Program-made: the position numbers and the translations under genes
Shown: piece after piece, positions 1 to 7,900 of the stretch
How the letters are laid out: each line of letters starts with the position of its first letter
Position numbering within the stretch: position 1 is the first letter of the stretch
NCBI GenBank assembly: GCA_002254545.1
Contig: NJEA01000008.1
Span: 1-34,082 of the forward strand
Source of the DNA: Candidatus Aenigmarchaeota archaeon ex4484_224
GTDB lineage: Archaea > Aenigmatarchaeota > Aenigmatarchaeia > CG10238-14 > EX4484-224
Reading direction: 5' to 3'
Length of the DNA: 34,082 bases
Notes under the pieces: model-generated
Seen by the model: only the letters and a program-made list of their open reading frames with translations
The model's database searches: none
Told to the model about the DNA's origin: nothing

Positions 1-635
1 TAAGACCTAGACCAATTGGGACTTTAAATTTTTCTGAAAGAGCAGATAAAAAAATTTTTGTTGTTCATATACCAAATCATGTTGATCTAGAATCTCTTTC
101 TATTTTGCAAATTCAAAAAGAAATAGTTCAATCAAAAAATAAAAAAGAAAATATGTTTGTCGGATATATCCATATTTACGCTCCTAGCTGGGAAGAAAAA
201 CTTAAAAGCATTTCAAAATGGTTTTGGGATAATTATGCGAAAAATGGAAATGGAAGATTTGGAACTTATTCTGAAGTGGGATATCAATTTTTAGCAAATG
301 CATCTATAAAACAAAATATAGTTGTAAATAACTCTACACATTTGATTTATAATCTTTCTTCCACAGTTCCAAAAATTTATTGGTTCTCTCTCGCTATTCC
401 AAGAAACGAAATTAAAGGAAAAAAAGTTTTTTTTGTAAGTTCTGATAATGGAAAAACTTGGAAAAAAGTATATCCTACAAAAAATTCAGATAAATTTTAT
501 TGGTTTGAATTAGAAATTAGAAAAAATCTTTTGTTTTGTGCTAGGAAAAGTAAAACAAATTACTTAAATTTTATACTTACATTTTTGCCCAATCTTTGTC
601 CTTTATGTAAAATTCTTTCAATTTATTTCTTATAG
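1..635 (+). CDS. C-terminal part of an unrecognised protein, cut by the left window edge
   Basis: The reading frame is open from base 3 to the TAG-less end at a TAG/TAA-type stop at 633-635, so the gene enters from outside the window; an internal TTG at 105 is not a convincing start because the frame upstream is equally open. I do not recognise the family. The visible part is rich in aromatic and Lys/Asn residues, with no clear catalytic motif. A segment with [11 protein letters not shown] resembles the tips of beta-propeller or beta-sandwich surface domains, which is only a hint. The last 35 or so residues (from about base 530) change character, becoming hydrophobic and Cys-containing, and overlap the tail of the convergent gene at 623; the frame may run past its original stop or have been shifted. 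Confidence 0.5.
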   Translation, partial: RPRPIGTLNFSERADKKIFVVHIPNHVDLESLSILQIQKEIVQSKNKKENMFVGYIHIYAPSWEEKLKSISKWFWDNYAKNGNGRFGTYSEVGYQFLANASIKQNIVVNNSTHLIYNLSSTVPKIYWFSLAIPRNEIKGKKVFFVSSDNGKTWKKVYPTKNSDKFYWFELEIRKNLLFCARKSKTNYLNFILTFLPNLCPLCKILSIYFL

Positions 636-1080
636 CCAATTTTTCTCAAAAATTCCTTTCTCTCTTTAATTTTTTCTTCATCCTCAATTCCCAAAGGCTT
701 ATATCCATCAACAATTCCAATTATAGCTCTTCCTTGCTCGCAGTAGCAGCTAATATAGTTAAAACTTCTGGAACAGCTTTAATTCTATCTAAAACATTAA
801 TTGGATATGCATTTTTTATAAAAATTATAAAGCCATGACCAGCACCAATTTCCAAAGCTTTTTTCTTTGCTAATTCAATCAATTCTTCATCATTTCCATC
901 ATATCTAACCAATCTATCACCAGAAGCTTCACAAAAAGCTAAACCAAATTTTATATTTGGCACAGAATTAACTAAAGCTTCGTACAAATCTTCCACACTT
1001 TTAATAAAATGTGAAATTCCAATTATTACATTAATTCCTTCTTTTGCCTCAATTTTAACTTTTTCAATTTTTATATCCAT
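623..1080 (-). pseudogene. Adenosine-specific kinase family (PF04008), broken by internal loss and frameshift
   Basis: From ATG at 1080 the frame reads a good match to the adenosine-specific kinase family: [45 protein letters not shown] and [10 protein letters not shown], ending early at 721 after AATA. The conserved family C-terminus continues in another frame on the same strand, from about 735 down to TAA at 623, reading [17 protein letters not shown] and ending in LRKIGYKK. Recalled family members carry about ten residues (pattern NPxQVIVAET) between those two blocks; they are absent here. The span 623-1080 is not a multiple of three, so the loss also shifts frame. It is the last gene of a minus-strand set after ndk and adk. 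Either a true pseudogene or an assembly error. Family assignment is strong; functional state is doubtful. Confidence 0.85.
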
Positions 1081-1116
1081 GATTTAATTTAATCTAACTT
1101 TCTTTTTATTTCTTTC

Positions 1117-1736
1117 CTAACTAAAAATTCTTCTTCCTAAGAATCTTTCAATTCTTCTTTCAATTCTTTCCTCAATTTCTTCGACACTTTCCTTAACATT
1201 TCTAACTTTAACTTTTACAATTCTAAATTCATTCTTTCTCAAAATTTTCATAACTGGAGGAAAAACTTGATAATAAATTTTCAATCTTTTTCTAATAATT
1301 CTTGGTCTATCATATCCTTTTTTGGCTTTTCAAAAAGCAAATTATAAATTCTTCCACATTTTGGGCAAACTCTTCTAGAAGATAACCTTTTAACTATAAC
1401 TTCATCATCAACATCTATATCCAAAATTAAATCAACTTTGAAATTTTTTACAAAAAATTCAGCTTGCTCTTCGTCTCTGGGATATCCACTTAAAACAAAA
1501 CCTTTCTTTGCTTTTTTAGCTTCTTTCAAAACTAATTTATTAGTAATCCAATCGGGGGCATATTCCCCTTTATCAATTTTTTCTTTAATCAATTTTCCAA
1601 TCTTAGTTCCTTTCTTAGCTTCTTTTCTTAGCAAATCTCCAGCTTCTATATACTTAATTTTTAATTTTTTAGCTAGAATTTTTGCATGAGTGCTTTTTCC
1701 AGCTCCTGGCTTGCCAAGCACAACAATTCTAACCAT
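1117..1736 (-). pseudogene. adk: Adenylate kinase (bacterial-type fold), LID region lost and frameshifted
   Basis: Adenylate kinase transfers phosphate between ATP and AMP. From ATG at 1736 the P-loop is GKPGAGKST, followed by EAGDLLRKEAK, GFVLSGYPRD (usual GFPR, AMP-binding Arg) and the start of a zinc-type LID, RRVCPKCGRIYNLLF. The frame then stops at 1281. The expected C-terminal part continues in another frame down to TAG at 1117: DRPRIIRKRLKIYYQ, then a helical Lys/Glu-rich end. The second half of the LID, including the second Cys pair, is missing. The junction lies at about 1308-1323, where AAAAAAGGAT fits both the upstream sense (PKKD) and the downstream sense (KGYD), as expected if a segment between two short repeats was lost. 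Starts 3 bases after ndk, so same operon. Adk is normally essential, so an assembly error or a second copy elsewhere should be considered. Confidence 0.85.
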
Positions 1737-1739
1737 TTT

Positions 1740-2318
1740 TTACCCATATATCCTATCTAAACAATTCTTATAATCAAAAATTTCATCTTCTTTAAAAATT
1801 GTTTTAATTTCTCTTTCAGCTTCTTCTTTGCTATCGCTAGCATGAATTAAATTTTTAACTGCTCTTTTTCCCAAATTTGCTAATTCAGGACTTTCTAAAG
1901 AATAATCTCCTCTTATAGTTCCTGGTAAAGCTTTGTAAGGAAAAGTATGACCAACAATTTTTCTAACGATTTCAACAGCTCTATTTCCTTCTAAAACCAT
2001 TCCAACAACAGGCTTAGAACAAACAAACTCAACTAGCCATTTTTTAACAATTTTTCCAATTTCTTTTTCATCATCAGTTCCTAAATGTTCCTTAACATTT
2101 AAACCAAACTCTTCATAGCTTTTTTTAGTTTTTTGACCAACCTTTTCAAACCATTCTTCGCTTGTAGGATAAAACTTTTCAGCCAATTCTTTATCAAATT
2201 TAAACATTTTCAAAGCAACAACTTTTAAACCAGCTCTTTCAAACCTAGCAATAATTTCTCCGATTAAACTTCTTTCAACTCCATCTGGCTTAATCATCAC
2301 AAAAGTTCTTTCTTTCAT
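1740..2318 (-). CDS. ndk: Nucleoside diphosphate kinase, long archaeal form
   Basis: Balances nucleoside triphosphate pools by moving the gamma phosphate of ATP to other NDPs through a phospho-histidine. The N-terminus ERTFVMIKPDGVERSLIGEI and the block VLEGNRAVEIVRKIVGHTFP are diagnostic, and the active-site His is in NLIHASDSKEEAEREI. At 192 residues it is longer than the usual 150 or so; the extra 40 residues after FYPTSEEWFEKVG (up to KWLVEFVCSKPVVGM) match the insert known from archaeal members. It appears intact, unlike the two downstream nucleotide kinase genes that follow it closely. Its start faces the VanZ-like gene across 36 bases, so both promoters are compressed into that gap. 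Confidence 0.95.
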   Translation of the reverse strand: MKERTFVMIKPDGVERSLIGEIIARFERAGLKVVALKMFKFDKELAEKFYPTSEEWFEKVGQKTKKSYEEFGLNVKEHLGTDDEKEIGKIVKKWLVEFVCSKPVVGMVLEGNRAVEIVRKIVGHTFPYKALPGTIRGDYSLESPELANLGKRAVKNLIHASDSKEEAEREIKTIFKEDEIFDYKNCLDRIYG

Positions 2319-2354
2319 TAATCTTATAATTTCTCTTTTTAATTAAATAATTTT

Positions 2355-2708
2355 ATGCAAATCAAATTTTCTCAAAAAATTTACAAAATTTTAGCTTTGG
2401 GATATCTACTTACAATTTTTATTGTCTCTTCCTTTCCTTTGGTATTGCCAGAAATTTATTTTGATCCTAGAAAGCTAATTTTTCATTTTTTCGAATATTT
2501 TTTACTTTCTTTTCTAATTTTTAAATCAATAAACAAAAAAGAAGAAGCTTGCTTACTTTCTTCAATTTATGGATTGTTAGATGAAATTCATCAATTTTAT
2601 GTTCCTTCAAGAACTTTTGATTTTTTTGATATCCTTGCAGATATTTCTGGAAGTTTTTTCTTACTAATTTTTGTTTATTTGAATCTTGATAAAAACCTAA
2701 AAATTTAA
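2355..2708 (+). CDS. VanZ-like small membrane protein
   Basis: 117 residues with about four hydrophobic segments (near 10-32, 40-57, 62-75 and 88-108). The VanZ family pattern is visible: RKLIFHFFEYFLLSFLIF, then YGLLDEIHQFYVPSRTFDFFDILADISGS, where the Asp/Glu-His-Gln and Pro-x-Arg residues are the conserved ones. The family is named from a teicoplanin-resistance protein, but most members have no known function. ATG follows an AT-rich stretch with no Shine-Dalgarno sequence, suggesting a leaderless message. 23 bases separate it from the downstream Nudix gene; a shared transcript is possible. Confidence 0.85.
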   Translation: MQIKFSQKIYKILALGYLLTIFIVSSFPLVLPEIYFDPRKLIFHFFEYFLLSFLIFKSINKKEEACLLSSIYGLLDEIHQFYVPSRTFDFFDILADISGSFFLLIFVYLNLDKNLKI

Positions 2709-2731
2709 TTGAAATTTTGTAAGATTATTTT

Positions 2732-3160
2732 ATGAAAAAACAAAAAATTCAAGCAACCGTAGCTGCTATAATTGAAAATCAGAAAGATGAAATTTTGTTG
2801 GAAAAAAGAAATGTTAATCCATTCAAAAATTTTTGGTGCTTGCCAGGAGGTCATATAGAATTTGGAGAAAATGCTTTAAAAGCAGTTAAAAGAGAAATTA
2901 GAGAAGAAGTTGGTTTAAAAATAAATCCAATTTTTCTTTTCTATCAAGATGAAATAATTAAAAAATTAAATTGGCATGCTATTGTTTTGGTTTTTTACGC
3001 AAAAATTAAGAAACAGAAAGTTAGAATCGAAAGGAAAGAAGTCAAAGAAATCATTTGGATAAAACCAAAAAAAGCTTTGAAATTAAAATTGGCTTTTAAA
3101 CATAAAGAAATAATTAAACAATTCTTAGAATTGAAAAGATGTTTAAAAGAATGTTTTTAA
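2732..3160 (+). CDS. Nudix hydrolase
   Basis: 142 residues. The Nudix box (Gx5Ex7REUxEExGU) is complete: GGHIEFGE, NALKAVK, REIREEVGL, with the metal-binding glutamates in REIREEVG. The N-terminus QATVAAIIENQKDEILLEKR and the FWCLPGGH block are typical of MutT/ADP-ribose-type Nudix proteins that hydrolyse nucleoside diphosphate-linked substrates. No extra domain reveals the substrate. The C-terminus is Lys-rich (KRCLKECF). Lies 28 bases upstream of tRNA-Met. Confidence 0.93.
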   Translation: MKKQKIQATVAAIIENQKDEILLEKRNVNPFKNFWCLPGGHIEFGENALKAVKREIREEVGLKINPIFLFYQDEIIKKLNWHAIVLVFYAKIKKQKVRIERKEVKEIIWIKPKKALKLKLAFKHKEIIKQFLELKRCLKECF

Positions 3161-3188
3161 ATTCAAATTTTGTTAAAAATAAAATAAA

Positions 3189-3297
3189 GCCGGGGTAGCT
3201 CAGTTGGTTAGAGCGCTGCGCTCATAAGCAAATGAGCTTTGATAAAACATGAAAGCTAAGAAACGCAGAGGTCGCGGGTTCAAATCCCGCCCCCGGC
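3189..3297 (+). tRNA. tRNA-Met (CAT), elongator type, with intron
   Basis: Acceptor stem GCCGGGG (3189-3195) pairs with CCCCGGC (3291-3297). The D arm is TAGCTCAGTTGGTTAGAGC, the T arm GCGGG-TTCAAAT-CCCGC. The anticodon stem CTGCG (3216-3220) pairs with CGCAG (3264-3268) only if an insert after position 37 is removed, leaving the loop CTCATAA with anticodon CAT at 3223-3225. The G1-C72 start and the absence of the three G-C pairs of initiator tRNA in the anticodon stem argue for elongator Met; a tRNA-Ile2 with modified C34 cannot be excluded from sequence alone but GCCGGGG fits Met. Confidence 0.93.
3227..3262 (+). other. tRNA-Met intron (36 nt) at canonical position 37/38
   Basis: The insert sits between A37 (3226) and A38 (3263). 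It can fold back: AGCTTT (3235-3240) with AAAGCT (3252-3257) forms the core hairpin, and flanking bases can make the bulge-helix-bulge recognised by the archaeal splicing endonuclease. The exact cut may move by one base because of repeated A residues at both ends. Confidence 0.85.
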
Positions 3298-3320
3298 AAA
3301 TAATAAATGGAAGAACTTAT

Positions 3321-3866
3321 ATGCATAGTTATTTCAAATATGCACAATTAACTTGGAATAAAAATTTTAAAATAAAAAAAGATGTCTTGGAAAATCCTAG
3401 AAATGGTAGAAATTTGATGTTTTTAGCAAAAATTGGATTTGAAGTTTATGGTATTGATATCTCTTCTTATGCTGTAAAAATTATAAAGAAATTAAGTAAA
3501 AAAGAAAATTTAAAAATCAATGCTAGAGTTGGAAATATTTTCAAGAAACTACCTTATAAAAACGAATTTTTTGATGTAGTAATTTATACCAGAACTTTAA
3601 ACCACGGAAAAATTAATTGGATTAGGAAAACAATAAAAGAAATTTATAGAGTCTTGAAACCAAGCGGATATGTATTTATAACTGTCCACAAACATAGAGG
3701 TAAAAAACATATTCCTAAAGAGAGATTATATGGAATTAAATGGATAGAACCAAGAACTTACATAATATTAGGTGGTCCGGAAAAGGGAATTATCCACTAT
3801 AAGTTTAATAAAGAGATTTTAATAAAAGAATTTAAGAAAGTTGGTTTTAGAATTTTGAAATTTTGA
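3321..3866 (+). CDS. Class I SAM-dependent methyltransferase with a disrupted motif I
   Basis: 181 residues from ATG 3321, the first usual in-frame start downstream of the tRNA (the frame is open further up, through the tRNA, but that is chance). Post-I FEVYGIDIS, motif II-like FFDVVIYTRTLNH and motif III-like VLKPSGYVFITV identify a small-molecule type class I methyltransferase. The Gly-rich SAM loop expected before GRNLMFLAKIGFEVYGIDIS (pattern VLDxGCGxG) is reduced to DVLENPRNGRNL, so the cofactor site looks incomplete, and the C-terminus stops soon after VGFRILKF. It may be a decaying gene. No promoter is obvious in the 23 bases after the tRNA; read-through from the tRNA is possible. Confidence 0.65.
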   Translation: MHSYFKYAQLTWNKNFKIKKDVLENPRNGRNLMFLAKIGFEVYGIDISSYAVKIIKKLSKKENLKINARVGNIFKKLPYKNEFFDVVIYTRTLNHGKINWIRKTIKEIYRVLKPSGYVFITVHKHRGKKHIPKERLYGIKWIEPRTYIILGGPEKGIIHYKFNKEILIKEFKKVGFRILKF

Positions 3867-3941
3867 TAAATTCAAACAATTATTATTGTTTATTAGGTCA
3901 AAAATAGTTAAAAATTTAAAGCTTTACTTCTACTTTCAATC

Positions 3942-4646
3942 ATGAGCTATACTTTACTTATTCAAAAAGAAGAAAGAAAAAATGAAATTACTAAAATTGG
4001 AATTGATTTATCTACAATTTTTCCTTCTATAATTTATGAACAAATTTCTTACATAGCTGAATTAGAAAGAAAAAGAATGGAAGAATTAGAAATGGAAGAC
4101 TATTTAAGAATTTATGAAATCGTTAGATATGAAAATAATTTGGAGAAAACAAATTTGCTTAAAAGAGAATATAAAAAATATAATCCAAAGAGACTTTTAG
4201 ATCAAATAAATTTAATTTTTCGGTTACAAGATTTATTTTGGGATTTATACCCAAAAGAATATTCAACCAAATTATACCAATTGGATATCCTAAATGATTT
4301 AATCGAAATAGAGGAAGGACTAGAAAGATTTGAAGAAAGAAGAAATATTTTGCAATTGATTGACATTTTAGAGAAAACTGGAATTCCTTATAAAGATTTT
4401 GTTAATATAAAAACAATTGAAGAAAAATTGGAAAATTATGATATTTTGATTACAAATGATAATTTGGTTGTAGAAGCTGTAATTAACAACAGAAGATATA
4501 AAGAAAGAGATAAAAAAATTATTCTTGTAGAGGAAGAATGGAATTATTATTTATCGCATAATTTGGAAAAGTTATCTACTTTAGAGAATGTTTACCTTGT
4601 TAAGAATTTGGTAGAAGCTTGGAAAAAACTGGAAGAAATTGTTTAA
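3942..4646 (+). CDS. Unrecognised 234-residue protein, helix-rich
   Basis: I do not recognise this protein. It starts with ATG 3942 after an AT-rich promoter-like stretch (TTAAAAATTTAAAGC about 25-40 bases upstream), consistent with a leaderless message. The sequence is rich in Glu, Arg, Leu and Ile with long predicted helices (about 25-150). A C-terminal alpha/beta part contains YDILITNDNLVVEAVINN (about 165-182), which faintly recalls the last strand and Asp of PIN or other Rossmann-like nucleases, but an N-terminal acidic partner is unclear. No signal peptide or membrane segment. Style is similar to the PIN-like protein at 30200, without clear alignment. Confidence 0.6.
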   Translation: MSYTLLIQKEERKNEITKIGIDLSTIFPSIIYEQISYIAELERKRMEELEMEDYLRIYEIVRYENNLEKTNLLKREYKKYNPKRLLDQINLIFRLQDLFWDLYPKEYSTKLYQLDILNDLIEIEEGLERFEERRNILQLIDILEKTGIPYKDFVNIKTIEEKLENYDILITNDNLVVEAVINNRRYKERDKKIILVEEEWNYYLSHNLEKLSTLENVYLVKNLVEAWKKLEEIV

Positions 4647-4691
4647 GAATTCAAAATTTAAATTTAGCATTTTCTATAATTTTGGTTAGAT

Positions 4692-4767
4692 GGCCCGAGT
4701 AGCGTATCCTGGTAAGCGCACCGGCCTGTGGAGCCGGAGGACCGGGTTCAAATCCCGGCTCGGGCCC
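4692..4767 (+). tRNA. tRNA-His (GTG)
   Basis: Acceptor GGCCCGA (4692-4698) pairs with TCGGGCC (4760-4766), followed by C73 at 4767. The anticodon arm is CCGGC-CTGTGGA-GCCGG with anticodon GTG. The T arm is CCGGG-TTCAAAT-CCCGG. C73 is the histidine identity base, but the base before position 1 (4691) is T rather than the G that would be the encoded G-1. The required G-1 would therefore have to be added after transcription by a Thg1-type enzyme. Confidence 0.95.
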
Positions 4768-4917
4768 AAAAGCTCAGGTATAGTGCCTTGAGATGTTGTT
4801 TAAATTCGGTGATACCAAGGTCAATTAACAAATATCTATTCTTAAAAAGACTTTTTGTTCCGTTAAAGATTTATGCTTTATGAAACAATAAAAAAGTAGA
4901 TTTTATGAGGAGATTAG

Positions 4918-7900
4918 ATGAAGAGTACTAATCTTAGCAGTAAAGGTTTGGTGTTGTTAATAACTTTCGGGTTTTTTATTCTAAATTTTGTTTTTCCAGT
5001 CTTAGCTAATACTCTTACAGTCTGCTCATCTGGGTGTAACTACACAAGCATCCAACAGGCAATAAACAATGCAAATGATGGAGATACAATAATTGTTGCA
5101 AATGGAACATATAATGAGCAGATAATCATTGATAAAAGTATAATAATTCAAGGTCAAGGAGATACAACAATCATAAAACCAAATCAAACTACTGCCGATA
5201 GTTTCACGCTTTTCAGCAGAAAAGCTGGTGGTTCTGATAATACTGCTGCTATAGTTGTTGTGAATGCAAATGCAACAATAAAGAATTTGAAGATAGATGG
5301 TTCGGAAATCACTTCTGTACCCAGTAGTGCTACTCTCGTTGGTATATTGTACCGTGGTGTTAACGGAACGATCGATTCTGTTACCATAGATAATATTAAC
5401 ATCAGCAGTGGTATTGGTGGTAATGCTATTTACGTTTCATCTATGGGTAAAGAATCTAATGTGGAGGTAAAAGGATGTAGGATATCAAATTTCTACAAAA
5501 ATGGAATTACAGCCAATTATGAAGGACTTACAGTCAGTATACATGATAACATTGTTACTGGTTCAGGACCTATATCTAGCGTAGCTCAAAATGGGATCCA
5601 AATCGGCTTAAATGCTGAAGGAGAAGTAAAGAATAACATAGTTAATGGTAAAGGAGAGTATTATACTGGCTCGGATTGGACAGCTACAGGCATTCTTATC
5701 TATGCAGCGAATGCAACTGTTAGAGGAAATACAATTATGAATGCTCAAACTGGTATTGATGTCACCGGGGATTACTGGGGTAGATTTTCAAGTCCATGGA
5801 AAGTTAGTATTATAAATAATACTGTAGATACATCTAATCTCGATGCAAGTCAGTGGGCTGTAGGTATTGCAGTTGCAACATATTCGGATGGAGAGATAAT
5901 CAATGCAAATATAGAAAACAATCAGATTATTGGCGGGGCAGCCGATGATGCTGGAATTGACATAGGCATAGCTTATTATGGTTGTCCCGGCTATGTAATC
6001 TTTGCTATTAAAAACAATCACATTGAGAATTTGGACTACGGTATATATATCGAATGTTCAATAGGTAACGATAGTACTATCATGCATAACCTGATTCAGA
6101 ATAATACCCATGGAATTTATCTTTGTAATGATGCTAATGCTACCAATGTAACAGTTCACTATAACAACATTATTGGTAATTCTGAGTATAGTATTTACAA
6201 TAACGGCACTGGTGAGCTTAATGCAAAATACAACTACTGGGGAGATGCAACTGGACCGTATAATGCAACAACAAATCCAAATGGTCTTGGAAATGGTGTT
6301 GAAGGAAATGTCGATTACTCTCCATGGCTCGGTTTTCCATGGCCTACAAGTCCAATGGTTTGGTATGTTAATCCAACCGGGAAAATACAAGAAGCAATAA
6401 ATGCTGCAAGCGATGGAGACACCGTCATCGTGGTAGCGGGGACATATCGAGAACCCATAACCGTTAATAAGAGCTTAACTCTGAAGGGAGCCTCTAAACC
6501 TATTATCGATTGTTCCGATAGGACAGTTTTAGGATTGTCGAAAACGAATGGATGCATAGAAGTTATCGCTGACAATGTAAGCATCCAAGGCTTCAAGCTC
6601 ATCGGTTATGACCCTACAGACGAAAGTTGGAATGATCAAAAGAGCTCGAGTTACTACGCTACCATAAAAGTAACCAATGGCGCTGATGGCTTGAAGGTTA
6701 AGAACAATGAGTTCGTGGCACCCCCTGATGGTAAGGCTGCTGTAGCGCTCCTTGTTGATGATGATAGTGATAGTGTCGAGTTTACTGGTAACACGGTCAC
6801 AGGCTATCTGCAGGGTGTTGCTGGTCACAAAAGTGTGGATAACCTGCTAGTTAAAGATAATGAATTTATTATCCCAATAGCAGAGAATACAAGTTTGGAT
6901 CATGATCAAGCTATCGGCTACGGGGTTCAGCTTTGGCATGGCAACAACCTACGGGTAATCAATAATACCTTCACAGGAAGCTGGGACACAGTAACCGGAG
7001 ACTATGAAGACCCAGATGCTCTGTGCAACCACTATGCGGTATCTACCTTTACTACATATTTCGCAAGTGCATTTGGATGGCCCGATATAGTAGGCGATAT
7101 CCACATTAGGGATAACGAGATAACCAATCTCTATCTCGGTGTGGGTAGCTTTGCTGGTGGAGGAGAGATCGAAAACAACGAGATCCATGATAATCTCATT
7201 GGCATTCAACTTGGCCAGGTGAGCGGTACCTGGGCAACAGCTCGTACAGCGGGATTGGCAATCACAGGCAATGACATACAGAACAATAAGAGAGGTATTT
7301 GGGCTCAGAGTTTTGAACCAGATGGTATAGCGGCACATTTCAATAACATCGTTGGCAACACAGAGTACGGCATCATAAATGATGACCCTGAGAACGATAT
7401 TTTTAATGCCACCTACAATTATTGGGGACACTCTTCTGGACCAAATGCTACCGACAATCCAAATGGATTAGGTGACAAAGTAAGTGATAACGTTATTTAT
7501 TGGCCTTACTTTATTGATCCAGCAAGAAGCAGTTTATCAACAGAATCACAAGTAATGTTAAAAGAAATTACAGAAGTAAACGAAACGAAAACAGAAATAA
7601 TAATACCTTCAAACAATCCAGCCGCAAACATTACTGTACCAAGCAATGTAACGAACGTTACTTTGAATTTAGCTCCAATATTGAGTAAAACAAGTGAAAC
7701 AGCAAATGCTACGCTTACTGGTAGCTTAAGCATCAATACATCAACTCCAATTGGTAATGTGCTAGTACAAATACCTTCAGGTGTAACAATCTCAGGAAAT
7801 GCTTCCTGGAATGGTACAATAAACTTGCCAAGATTTAAAGGAACTATTCCATCAGTTCCATTATCTTCATTACCAGTCTCACCTGGATATACCCCTACTG

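Noticed and set aside
1117-1736. Programmed frameshift or translational bypass to rescue Adk
   Set aside because: Bypass removes message and cannot supply the missing second half of the LID; no slippery site with a structured stimulator is evident.
3249-3320. N-terminal extension of the methyltransferase frame through the tRNA-Met gene
   Set aside because: The frame is open only because the tRNA has no stop there; the residues are the translation of tRNA exon and intron.
5184-7736. Long antisense frames within the beta-helix gene
   Set aside because: Shadows of a repetitive, low-stop coding sequence; no motifs and no start signals.
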